This document shows positions 1 to 7,063 of a stretch of DNA of 26,615 nucleotides, in pieces; position 1 is the first letter of the stretch; each line of letters begins with the position of its first letter. The notes beneath the pieces are model-generated. The model worked only from the letters and a program-made list of their open reading frames with translations, made no database searches and had not been told where the DNA came from. The stretch spans positions 1-26,615 of the forward strand of contig CAZSPL010000023.1 of NCBI GenBank assembly GCA_964608735.1. Direction: 5' to 3'. This DNA is from CAZSPL01 sp964608735. GTDB lineage: Bacteria; JAJVIF01; JAPKYR01; CAZSPL01. The translations under genes were made by a program, and so were the position numbers.

Positions 1-1787
1 AGGTTCCGCTTGAGGAGATACAGCTCCTCGGAATCGAACGCGGCTTCGTTATCCTCGAGCGCCAGTCCATGCGCGAGGATGAAAAGCGCCTTGTCGCGTT
101 TGCTCAAGTCGCGGATATACATACGGTTGTCGACTGCGTAATAATCGAAGCGCGAGACGAATTGATTGGTGTCCCCCTCGAGCGCGACCTGTCCTTCGAG
201 CGCGGTAATCCTGTCGATGAGAATCTCCGCGCCGGTTTTGACCCATGTCTTCTCGCCGAAATATGCTCCCGCGCGGCATAGTGCCGGGGCGAAGAGGGCG
301 ACTTCAGTCAATGAAAGCCCGCTGGTATCCCCGCGCGAAACATTATTGTAAATCGCTTCGGCGGCGGTTTTGACAGCGGTGGCGTAGGTTTCATCGCCGG
401 TGGATTTCATGTAATTCACGACCGGTACGACAATGCCCGGGGAGTCTTTGAATGATGCGACGAGCGACTTGAAATATTCGGCATCTTCTCCCCGGATGGT
501 CACGCATTCGGATACGCCGAGCAGGTATGTCATCAGGGAGAAATCATCGAGTCCGGCAAGTTTATCGGGGGTGATATTCTTCTTCGCCCAATCAAACCAT
601 GCAGTGACCTGGTCGGACTGAAGAATCTTCATTTCTTCTTCAAGCGATTTCGTGCGTTCATTCTCCATCGGCGGCGGGAAGGAAGCCTCATCGGTGAATG
701 CTTCTTCGAGAACGGTACCGAGAGCCATCGGTGTCTCGATGCCGAGCATTTTCCCGAACGTCGGCTGCATGTCATATTCGCTTACGCGCCTTTCGACGAC
801 CTGCCCGGGGACGATGTCTGGGCCGAGCATCGTAAGCGCAACATGGCGGCATCCGTCGCAACGGCATCCGTGGTGGGCGAAGTCGCCGTGTTCGGGGTCG
901 TGCCTGCCGTGGTCTGAAATGACGATGAAATTGGTTTTATCGCGGTAAGTCGAGCTTCGTTGCAGGTCCTGCCACATGCGGTAAACGAGTTCATCGGCGC
1001 GGCGTATGGCGAATGTGTAGCGGTCCCAGTCGGCGGTGTGGCCTTCCTCATCGACATCCGCGAGGTTGATGAAGATAATCCGGGGCTTGTCGTGGTTCAG
1101 TTTGGCTTCGAACAGGTCGTAAACGGGCTCATCCCGGAGGTTCGTGTAGATAACCGACCTGTAATCCTGGCCATACGCCGGATGCGAGGAGAAGTCGACG
1201 GAGTCGAGAATACGCTCCTTGCCCATGATGCAGTATGTTTTTTCCGGCGGGAAGGAGGCGGCTTCATCGAGCAGCGCCTGCACTTCGGCGCGGGTTTCAT
1301 CGGTCAGCGGGAAATAGCGGCTCGGCTCCGGGAATTTCGCGAATTCATCCTCGAACCAGGTCTTCCTAGCGTCCCTGTAAAGCTCGATGAATGTCGGGAA
1401 TGTGGGCCGTATGTTGCCGAGATTGCTCAGGAACTGGTTGTAGCCGGATATCATCACCGAATGCGACGTCGTGGTGAGTGTGGCGGAATCGATCCAGCAG
1501 TTGGTGAAGATTGTCCCCTTGGGCGCGAGGTCGTTCCAGATGTGGTCGATATATTGCCCGCCGGCATCGAAGGCTTCGGTATAGCGCATCCCGTCGATGA
1601 CGACAAATACGAGGTTTTTCTTATCGTAAGGGCAGTTGGGGATTACCGAGAGCACCTGCGCGCGTATCGTTTCGACATATTTTTCCTGGTAACCCTTCTT
1701 CAGGTTCGCATAGATTCCAACCAGTGAGAAGCAAGCGATTACGAAGATAAGCAGGATGATGAAAATAGTTTTTGTGCGACGTTTCAT
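1..1787 (-). CDS. Alkaline phosphatase superfamily hydrolase, membrane-anchored, C-terminus cut by window edge
   Basis: Reading down from ATG at 1787-1785, the frame stays open to the left edge: at least 595 residues with the C-terminus missing. An AAAGG sequence lies upstream of the ATG. Residues 7-25 form one hydrophobic segment, a signal anchor placing the enzyme outside the cytoplasmic membrane. The superfamily metal-site motifs appear in order: VVIDG (Asp65), a nucleophile segment TLTTTSHSVMISGY (residues 103-116), ADVDEEGH (Asp246, His250), ISDHGR (Asp292, His293) and a following FAHHGC with the cluster GCRCDGCR. This fits the type I phosphodiesterase / phosphoglyceromutase / sulfatase-like branch. 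The substrate (phosphate monoester, diester or sulfate ester) cannot be told. Residues beyond about 380 look like a helical C-terminal region without a motif I recognise. The gene is divergent from phnC, so a role in phosphorus scavenging is possible, but that is inference from position only. Confidence 0.88.
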   Translation of the reverse strand, partial: MKRRTKTIFIILLIFVIACFSLVGIYANLKKGYQEKYVETIRAQVLSVIPNCPYDKKNLVFVVIDGMRYTEAFDAGGQYIDHIWNDLAPKGTIFTNCWIDSATLTTTSHSVMISGYNQFLSNLGNIRPTFPTFIELYRDARKTWFEDEFAKFPEPSRYFPLTDETRAEVQALLDEAASFPPEKTYCIMGKERILDSVDFSSHPAYGQDYRSVIYTNLRDEPVYDLFEAKLNHDKPRIIFINLADVDEEGHTADWDRYTFAIRRADELVYRMWQDLQRSSTYRDKTNFIVISDHGRHDPEHGDFAHHGCRCDGCRHVALTMLGPDIVPGQVVERRVSEYDMQPTFGKMLGIETPMALGTVLEEAFTDEASFPPPMENERTKSLEEEMKILQSDQVTAWFDWAKKNITPDKLAGLDDFSLMTYLLGVSECVTIRGEDAEYFKSLVASFKDSPGIVVPVVNYMKSTGDETYATAVKTAAEAIYNNVSRGDTSGLSLTEVALFAPALCRAGAYFGEKTWVKTGAEILIDRITALEGQVALEGDTNQFVSRFDYYAVDNRMYIRDLSKRDKALFILAHGLALEDNEAAFDSEELYLLKRN

Positions 1788-1796
1788 AAACAGCCT

Positions 1797-1825
1797 TTGA
1801 TACGCGCCAGCCTCTAATGTATTAT
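1797..1825 (+). promoter_or_regulatory. Sigma70-type promoter for phnCE
   Basis: TTGATA (1797-1802) and TATTAT (1820-1825) are separated by 17 bases, each one mismatch from consensus. The predicted start near 1832 leaves a leader of about 47 bases before the TTG start at 1879. The site lies in the 91-base gap between the divergent hydrolase gene and phnC. Confidence 0.5.
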
Positions 1826-1878
1826 TCCATGTTTATGAGTGGCGCGCAATGTATCGACTCTTCGGCACGGGAATATGA

Positions 1879-2655
1879 TTGACGGACAACCATCTTGAAA
1901 TAAAAGCCCTGCGGAAGGAATACAAGGGCGGGCCGGTCGCCCTTGAAAACCTCGACGTCGATGTCAAGCGCGGGGAATACATCTCGGTCATCGGGCTGTC
2001 GGGAGCGGGGAAATCGACGATGCTTCGATGCATCAACCGCCTGATAGACCCGACATCGGGTGCGATAACCTTCCACTCGTCGGGGAAGAAATCGATCCGG
2101 GTGGAACGGCTCCAGGGGCAGTCGCTGATTAAGTACCGGCGCGGGATAGGAATGATATTCCAGCATTTCAATCTCATACCGAGGCTTACGGTCATCAAGA
2201 ATGTCCTCGCCGGACGCATTGGCTACAAGACCACCGGCGAAGCACTGGTCCACAAGTTTACGAGGGAAGAGCGCGACTATGCCCTGAGGAGCCTCGACAG
2301 GGTCGGGATACTCGACAAGGCCCACGTGCGCGCCGACCAGCTTTCGGGCGGACAGATGCAGCGCGTGGGAATCGCGCGCGCGTTGATGCAGCAGCCGGAG
2401 ATGATCCTCGCCGACGAGCCTGTGGCGTCGCTCGACCCGGCCACCAGCCGCACCATCCTGGAACACCTTCGGCGGATATGCCACGAGGACGGGATAACCA
2501 TCATATGCAATCTTCACGACCTGGGTTTCGCGAAGGAATATTCCGACCGGATCATCGGACTGGCGGATGGCAGGCTCATATACGACGGTCCGCCGGATGG
2601 GGTCGACGCGAAGACATACGAACTTGTATACGGCGTGAAGCCGGTTATGCTATAG
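1879..2655 (+). CDS. phnC: Phosphonate-type ABC transporter ATP-binding protein
   Basis: This 258-residue ATPase energises import across the inner membrane. It has Walker A GLSGAGKST (residues 39-47), the signature LSGGQMQR (155-162), Walker B MILADEP (175-181) and a later switch histidine in NLHDLGFA. Length and sequence style match PhnC, the ATPase for phosphonates or related reduced-phosphorus compounds. The start is TTG: the codon just upstream in frame is a TGA stop, so no earlier start exists, and a weak GGGA precedes it by 6 bases. phnE follows 13 bases after the stop. No periplasmic binding protein gene (phnD) lies beside the pair. Close relatives transporting phosphite or hypophosphite (PtxA/HtxD types) have the same motifs, so the exact substrate is open. 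Confidence 0.88.
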   Translation: MTDNHLEIKALRKEYKGGPVALENLDVDVKRGEYISVIGLSGAGKSTMLRCINRLIDPTSGAITFHSSGKKSIRVERLQGQSLIKYRRGIGMIFQHFNLIPRLTVIKNVLAGRIGYKTTGEALVHKFTREERDYALRSLDRVGILDKAHVRADQLSGGQMQRVGIARALMQQPEMILADEPVASLDPATSRTILEHLRRICHEDGITIICNLHDLGFAKEYSDRIIGLADGRLIYDGPPDGVDAKTYELVYGVKPVML

Positions 2656-2668
2656 CGGCCTGATAAAT

Positions 2669-3487
2669 TTGGATAAGCAAACCGAAAAACCGAAGTTCCC
2701 CGTGAAACCGCCCGGAGGCATGACATACTGGCTGATTCCCGGCATCATCGTCGCTATCGTGATTCTCCACTGGTCCTGGGTCGGCATGGATTATGACATG
2801 GAGCAGTTTAAGAGGGTGGGCGGATTCTCCAAGATGCTGACGGAGCTGGCGCATCCCGATTTGTCGAAAAGCACGGTCGACCGTATCCTCCCGCTGATGA
2901 AGGAAACGATTCAGACCGCCATACTCGGCACGGTCCTCGCCGTTCTCATCACATTCCCCCTCAGCTTCTTCGCGGCATTCAACATCACCGGTTCGACGCC
3001 TGTCGGACGCGCCATCTATTTCATCTTCCGGACATTTTTCTCGCTCCTGCGCGCGATACCGGCGCTGATTATCGCCATAGTGCTCGGGTCGTTGATAGGC
3101 ATCGGGGCGTTCGCGGGCGCGCTCGCGCTGGCGTTTCATTCGATAGGGCAACTGGGTAAACTGTTCGCCGAATCTATAGAGCAGGTGGAGAAGGGACCGG
3201 TGGAAGCCATCACCGCAATGGGCGGAAACAAGCCAAAACTGGTATGGTATGCGATACTTCCGCAGGTTTATCCATATTTGATAGCCTATTCGCTGTTCAT
3301 ACTCGACATCAATGTGCGCATGTCGATGGTCATCGGCCTCGTCGGGGCGGGCGGCATCGGGTTGTATATCATGGAGTATATCAACCTGTTCGAATACTCG
3401 CGCGTATCGACCGCCCTCATCGCGCTGCTAATCGTGGTGCTGGCATTCGACCTGTTCTCCGGATGGATACGGAAGAAAATTATATAA
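2669..3487 (+). CDS. phnE: Phosphonate-type ABC transporter permease
   Basis: A 272-residue inner-membrane permease. It has a hydrophobic segment near residues 19-37, further helices around residues 90-165, and two or three at the C-terminus (about 200-268). The cytoplasmic coupling loop EAITAMGG (residues 179-186) followed by ILPQVYPYL is the permease signature that docks on the ATPase and is typical of PhnE. The start is TTG directly after in-frame TGA and TAA codons. The first in-frame ATG, at 2720, has a GGAGG only one base away and would remove the N-terminal tail, so I prefer 2669. There is no strong ribosome site, which suggests translational coupling to phnC. A bidirectional terminator follows. 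Only one permease gene is present, so the transporter is probably a PhnE homodimer. Confidence 0.87.
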   Translation: MDKQTEKPKFPVKPPGGMTYWLIPGIIVAIVILHWSWVGMDYDMEQFKRVGGFSKMLTELAHPDLSKSTVDRILPLMKETIQTAILGTVLAVLITFPLSFFAAFNITGSTPVGRAIYFIFRTFFSLLRAIPALIIAIVLGSLIGIGAFAGALALAFHSIGQLGKLFAESIEQVEKGPVEAITAMGGNKPKLVWYAILPQVYPYLIAYSLFILDINVRMSMVIGLVGAGGIGLYIMEYINLFEYSRVSTALIALLIVVLAFDLFSGWIRKKII

Positions 3488-3512
3488 AAAAGTCAGGACT
3501 GTCCTGACTTTT
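3488..3512. terminator. Bidirectional rho-independent terminator between phnE and the lipoprotein gene
   Basis: The arms 3488-3499 and 3501-3512 are a perfect inverted repeat (core AGTCAGGAC / GTCCTGACT), flanked by an A-run on the left and a T-run on the right. It lies between the converging genes phnE (+) and the 5670-3541 gene (-), so it can end transcription from both sides. Confidence 0.82.
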
Positions 3513-3540
3513 CCGTTACTTATTTCACAAGCTGCTGTTG

Positions 3541-5670
3541 TTACCAATCGATCATAAACACTGATACGCCGGCGGTGTGCAAGAGGTGGCACTGGTCGTC
3601 GGATTCGTCGAGGTCGATGCGCAACGGAGTACCGTTGATAGACGAAGTGATATCCCCGGAAACCGCGACAAGCGAGCCGTCCGCCGGATCGAACGCCTGC
3701 AGCCGCGGCTCGCCGCCCGGCTGATCGAGCACCCATATGTAGTCTTCAGAATCGACGGAAACGTCGAGTGCATCCTCGAAGCCCGTAATCGTGATGCCGC
3801 CGTAACCGAGCGTCGATGAAGAGGCGATGTACCACAGCTCGACCGAATCCCCTTCGAGGAAGACGAACATGAACTGGTTTCTCAAAGCCTCAATGCCTCT
3901 CACGTCAGCGCCGAAGATTCCCTGATCGTCGGGCTGATTCAATTGGGCGAAGCAGAAGCATGCGGCATGGGCAGTTCCAGGCTGGGCTTCATGCGTATCA
4001 TGGTAGTAAAACCTCATGCCGCCCCCGTCTACGGTTGCATCGAACACGGCCCACAGCCAGTCCTCGTGGCTGGGGTCATCGGTCTCAAAGGCATCCATGA
4101 TTTCCATGAACGGATATGCGCTCGCCCAGTAGACGCCGATGGGGTATGAACCCGCTTCGTTCATATTGCCCCACATATTCACCGCACCGCCGAAGTCGGG
4201 ATAGTCGACTGGCTGATACGGATGGCCGGTAACTGTCCAGCCGTTGGTGGTGTCGAATCCGCGCGCCGCCCAGACATGGCTGTAATTGACGAGGTTGCCA
4301 TCGTGCGCGGCATAGTCGGGCAGGAAGCGGTAGACATTGTGACCGCCGGAAGCCGTGTCCTGCGTATACATCACTTTCGGCTTGCCATCGAAGGAGTTGA
4401 CAGCGATATCGGCCGGCGGTTTGTAGGGATATGTACTGACCACGATGCCGAGGTTCGTCTGGCCGGCAACCGGGATAATTTCTTTCATCTGGGAGCCCGG
4501 GCCGACGGGTACGGTGAAGTACCATTTTGTGTAGACCGGAGTGTCATACAAATCGTTCCCCGGACTGAGGAGGTCGAGAAACCAGAAACTTCCATATGTT
4601 TCCGAAGTATCCGCGACCGTCAGCTCGATTTCGATGTCGGCGGTGCTGGTCGGAGTTCCGGGGACGGCGTCGAAGTGGAAGATGCCGCTCGCTGATGTGT
4701 TACCCGGCAGAATGGACGAAGCCGGCACCGTGCCGCCGAAAGCTTTGGCGTCGATGGTGCATTCATGGGCCGATGTAATCCCCTGCCAGTCCCAGGCTTC
4801 GATGTCGAATGTGATATCGCCGCCGCCTTCTGAGCCGTTGTAGTACAGGTTATTTTCTACGACGGCATAGCTGAAGGCGAACGGCTCCGCGGTATTCGCG
4901 GTGCTCATGGAGAAATCTTCGATGGCGTAGGGAGGGTCGCCCGCCGGCCAGTCATAGCTGGCGAGGACAGCATAGTTGAATACGAAGAAATCGGACTCCC
5001 CGGCCGCGAAATCGAGGTCGTAATGCCTGCGGTTCTGTTCGCCCTCGCTGAAAGTACCCCTCATGGCGATGTTATCTTCATCCGAGAAAAACTCCCACAA
5101 TTCGGTATCGGCATCGAGACCGTCGCAGAAATATTTGTAGCCGTTTTCATCGGCGGAGTAATTCGCGAACGAATCGGGCGCGCCGAGCAAACCGTCGACA
5201 TAGCCGAATGGCTCGCCGCTGAAATCCTTCGGGCGCAGGATCGGTGTGAAGCCGTCGGCGTTCGCCACGGCGGGGCCGAACACGATGCCCCTGACATCGA
5301 ATCCCCTGAAAGTAGCGGTCGGTGTTACGAACGGATGCGTGAAGATAACGTCGACGCTGATGCGGTTATTCTCGGCATCGATGTCGAGGGTGTCGAAGTC
5401 GATGGACAGGTTCTGAAGCGCCGGCGGTTCCATGAAGCCGAGGACATTGAGCGCGAAATCGGAGCCGCGCAGCTCAGCGATATCAACTGTCCCGGCGGCG
5501 GGGTCGGCGGCGAATTGCCATACTCCGAGGATATGTCCGCCCGCGCCCCCCGTATGAGCAGCCTGGACTGCGTAATCAGGCGAAACCGGCGTGGTCGCGC
5601 TTCCGCCGGAACATCCGAGAAACTGGAAAAACATCGTAATCAAGAGAACAATCAATGCATTTCGAATCAT
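3541..5670 (-). CDS. Large secreted lipoprotein of unknown function
   Basis: A 709-residue protein starting at ATG 5670-5668, with GGAGG six bases upstream (5681-5677 on the minus strand). A hydrophobic signal sequence ends in the lipobox FLGC, so Cys20 should be lipidated. Residues +2/+3 are Ser-Gly rather than Asp, which by E. coli rules favours outer-membrane sorting. The mature protein is rich in Asp, Gly, Tyr, Phe and Trp, as in beta-rich surface proteins. Residues from about 40 carry repeated beta-strand stretches (for example VDVIFTHPF). The last 120 residues resemble beta-propeller blades (DVSVDSEDYIWVLDQPGG, then LQAFDPADGSLVAV). I do not recognise a named family or catalytic motif. 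The gene is monocistronic, converging on phnE. A TATAAT -10 element (5711-5706, minus strand) sits 36 bases before the start, without a clear -35. Confidence 0.85.
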   Translation of the reverse strand: MIRNALIVLLITMFFQFLGCSGGSATTPVSPDYAVQAAHTGGAGGHILGVWQFAADPAAGTVDIAELRGSDFALNVLGFMEPPALQNLSIDFDTLDIDAENNRISVDVIFTHPFVTPTATFRGFDVRGIVFGPAVANADGFTPILRPKDFSGEPFGYVDGLLGAPDSFANYSADENGYKYFCDGLDADTELWEFFSDEDNIAMRGTFSEGEQNRRHYDLDFAAGESDFFVFNYAVLASYDWPAGDPPYAIEDFSMSTANTAEPFAFSYAVVENNLYYNGSEGGGDITFDIEAWDWQGITSAHECTIDAKAFGGTVPASSILPGNTSASGIFHFDAVPGTPTSTADIEIELTVADTSETYGSFWFLDLLSPGNDLYDTPVYTKWYFTVPVGPGSQMKEIIPVAGQTNLGIVVSTYPYKPPADIAVNSFDGKPKVMYTQDTASGGHNVYRFLPDYAAHDGNLVNYSHVWAARGFDTTNGWTVTGHPYQPVDYPDFGGAVNMWGNMNEAGSYPIGVYWASAYPFMEIMDAFETDDPSHEDWLWAVFDATVDGGGMRFYYHDTHEAQPGTAHAACFCFAQLNQPDDQGIFGADVRGIEALRNQFMFVFLEGDSVELWYIASSSTLGYGGITITGFEDALDVSVDSEDYIWVLDQPGGEPRLQAFDPADGSLVAVSGDITSSINGTPLRIDLDESDDQCHLLHTAGVSVFMIDW

Positions 5671-5705
5671 TCGATTCCTCCGGATTTTAAGCTCTCCCTT
5701 TGAAT

Positions 5706-5711
5706 ATTATA
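5706..5711 (-). promoter_or_regulatory. Possible -10 element for the lipoprotein gene
   Basis: Read on the minus strand this is TATAAT, 36 bases upstream of the ATG at 5670. No acceptable -35 is visible at 16-18 bases, so this is only half a promoter. Confidence 0.25.
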
Positions 5712-5873
5712 CTACGCTTCTACTCCAAAGCGTATTTGACGGCCCTCTTAGCTCGCATTATCTCAGCATTAAATCGATAGATTCGCTTTAAATCATATAG
5801 GTAATCCAGTAGCCCCGAGGCTGAGATTATTATAGTTATTGATATGCGTCCACCAACAAGTGGAAGGTGTATA

Positions 5874-6830
5874 ATGCTCAAATGGTTTTCCAAGGGATCC
5901 GGGAAGGATTCGAAACTTAAATCGAGCGGCCCTCCGAACCTCGAAACACTTGTCGAGGAAGTAGCCGAAATCCCGACCCTGCCGGACATTGTGTTCAAGG
6001 TCACGGAAGTCATCAACGACCCCCATTCATCGGCGGCGGATCTTGAGAAGACACTTTCGCACGACCAGGCGATCGTGACGAAGATCCTCAAGCTCGTCAA
6101 CTCGGCATACTACAGCAGACGCGAGAAGATCGATTCGCTCGCGCGGGCGATACCGATGCTCGGGTTTCAGAATATACGCAACCTGGTGTTTTCCATGAGC
6201 CTGCTGGAATTCTCGACCGAGGAAATCGACATGCGGGCGTTCTGGCGTCACAGCTTCGCGGCGAGCCTTATCGCCAATGCCATCGCGCAACACAACAAGA
6301 TCAAGGACGCGGAGACCGCTGGATGCGCGGCGCTCATCCATGATATGGGCAAGATAATCCTCTACCAGCATTACCCGGGCGAATTTTTAAACATCGCCGG
6401 CAAGGTCGCAAACGGGGAATTCACGTTTTACGAGGCTGAGAATAAAATCTTCGGTTTGAATCACGCGCAGGTGGGGAAAGTGCTTTGCCAGAAGTGGGGA
6501 TTTCCTGACACGCTTCTCGAACCTATCGAATATCATCACACGCCGCGCGAAGCCACGAGCCATCCGGAACTCGTGGCTGTCGTCTACCTCGCGGATGTCA
6601 TCAGCGATAAATACCGCTATGGATTCATGACCACGTCATCGGGTGTCGAACTCGACAAGGAACTCGCGGCAAGGTTCCTCGGCGGCGAGGAGTTGAAGAA
6701 GCTTGTCGAGGCCAAGTTGCAGAAGGAGATGCCGATTTTCGAGACGTTTATCGACAAGATGGCGGCATTCAGGAACAACATCGAGCAGCACGATAAGGAA
6801 ATTTATGAGCCGTCCGATGTGTGGGCGTAG
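5874..6830 (+). CDS. HDOD-domain signalling protein
   Basis: A 318-residue cytoplasmic protein starting at ATG 5874, with GGAAGG (5862-5867) six bases before it. A longer frame upstream to 5844 has no ribosome site. After a Lys/Ser-rich N-terminus, the HDOD domain (HD-related output domain) spans about residues 20-220. Its hallmark beginning is EIPTLPDIVFKVTEVINDP, then NSAYYSRREKIDSLARAIPMLG, the His-Asp pair in ALIHDMGK (His156-Asp157), and a later EPIEYHHTP. HDOD proteins are regulatory modules found in chemotaxis, motility, stress and c-di-GMP-linked pathways, usually without proven hydrolase activity. No receiver, GGDEF or EAL domain is fused here. The tail after about 220 is helical. 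A strong terminator follows, so the gene is a separate unit. The pathway it serves cannot be read from its neighbours. Confidence 0.88.
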   Translation: MLKWFSKGSGKDSKLKSSGPPNLETLVEEVAEIPTLPDIVFKVTEVINDPHSSAADLEKTLSHDQAIVTKILKLVNSAYYSRREKIDSLARAIPMLGFQNIRNLVFSMSLLEFSTEEIDMRAFWRHSFAASLIANAIAQHNKIKDAETAGCAALIHDMGKIILYQHYPGEFLNIAGKVANGEFTFYEAENKIFGLNHAQVGKVLCQKWGFPDTLLEPIEYHHTPREATSHPELVAVVYLADVISDKYRYGFMTTSSGVELDKELAARFLGGEELKKLVEAKLQKEMPIFETFIDKMAAFRNNIEQHDKEIYEPSDVWA

Positions 6831-6852
6831 GTCTTTCAACCTGAAAAACCCG

Positions 6853-6884
6853 AAAGTTCCCTTCGAAAAGAGGGAACTTTTTTT
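6853..6884 (+). terminator. Rho-independent terminator after HDOD gene
   Basis: A ten-base perfect stem AAAGTTCCCT (6853-6862) / AGGGAACTTT (6871-6880) with an eight-base loop runs into a T-run ending at 6884. It lies 22 bases after the stop codon. Confidence 0.88.
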
Positions 6885-6962
6885 ATCCCCGTTCGACTAA
6901 ATAACCTGTTTTACGCGATCCTCGTCCGGTGGAGAGGCGGCCTGCTATTTAACGATAAAATA

Positions 6963-6971
6963 TGCTATAAT
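6963..6971 (+). promoter_or_regulatory. Extended -10 promoter for the PrcB-like lipoprotein gene
   Basis: TGCTATAAT (6963-6971) is a perfect extended -10 element. The -35 region is poor, as is common for extended -10 promoters. The predicted transcript has a leader of about 85 bases before ATG 7064. Confidence 0.42.
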
Positions 6972-7063
6972 TTCAAAACCTCCGAAATTGCCATCCTGAG
7001 GAACATGACTAACATTCGATTTCTTACATATCTGAAAATAACACCATCCTATGGAGGGAACAG

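Noticed and set aside
960..1727. Open frame of about 255 codons on the plus strand
   Set aside because: It is antisense to the hydrolase gene, whose minus-strand frame carries coherent superfamily motifs and a signal anchor. Its product shows no domain.
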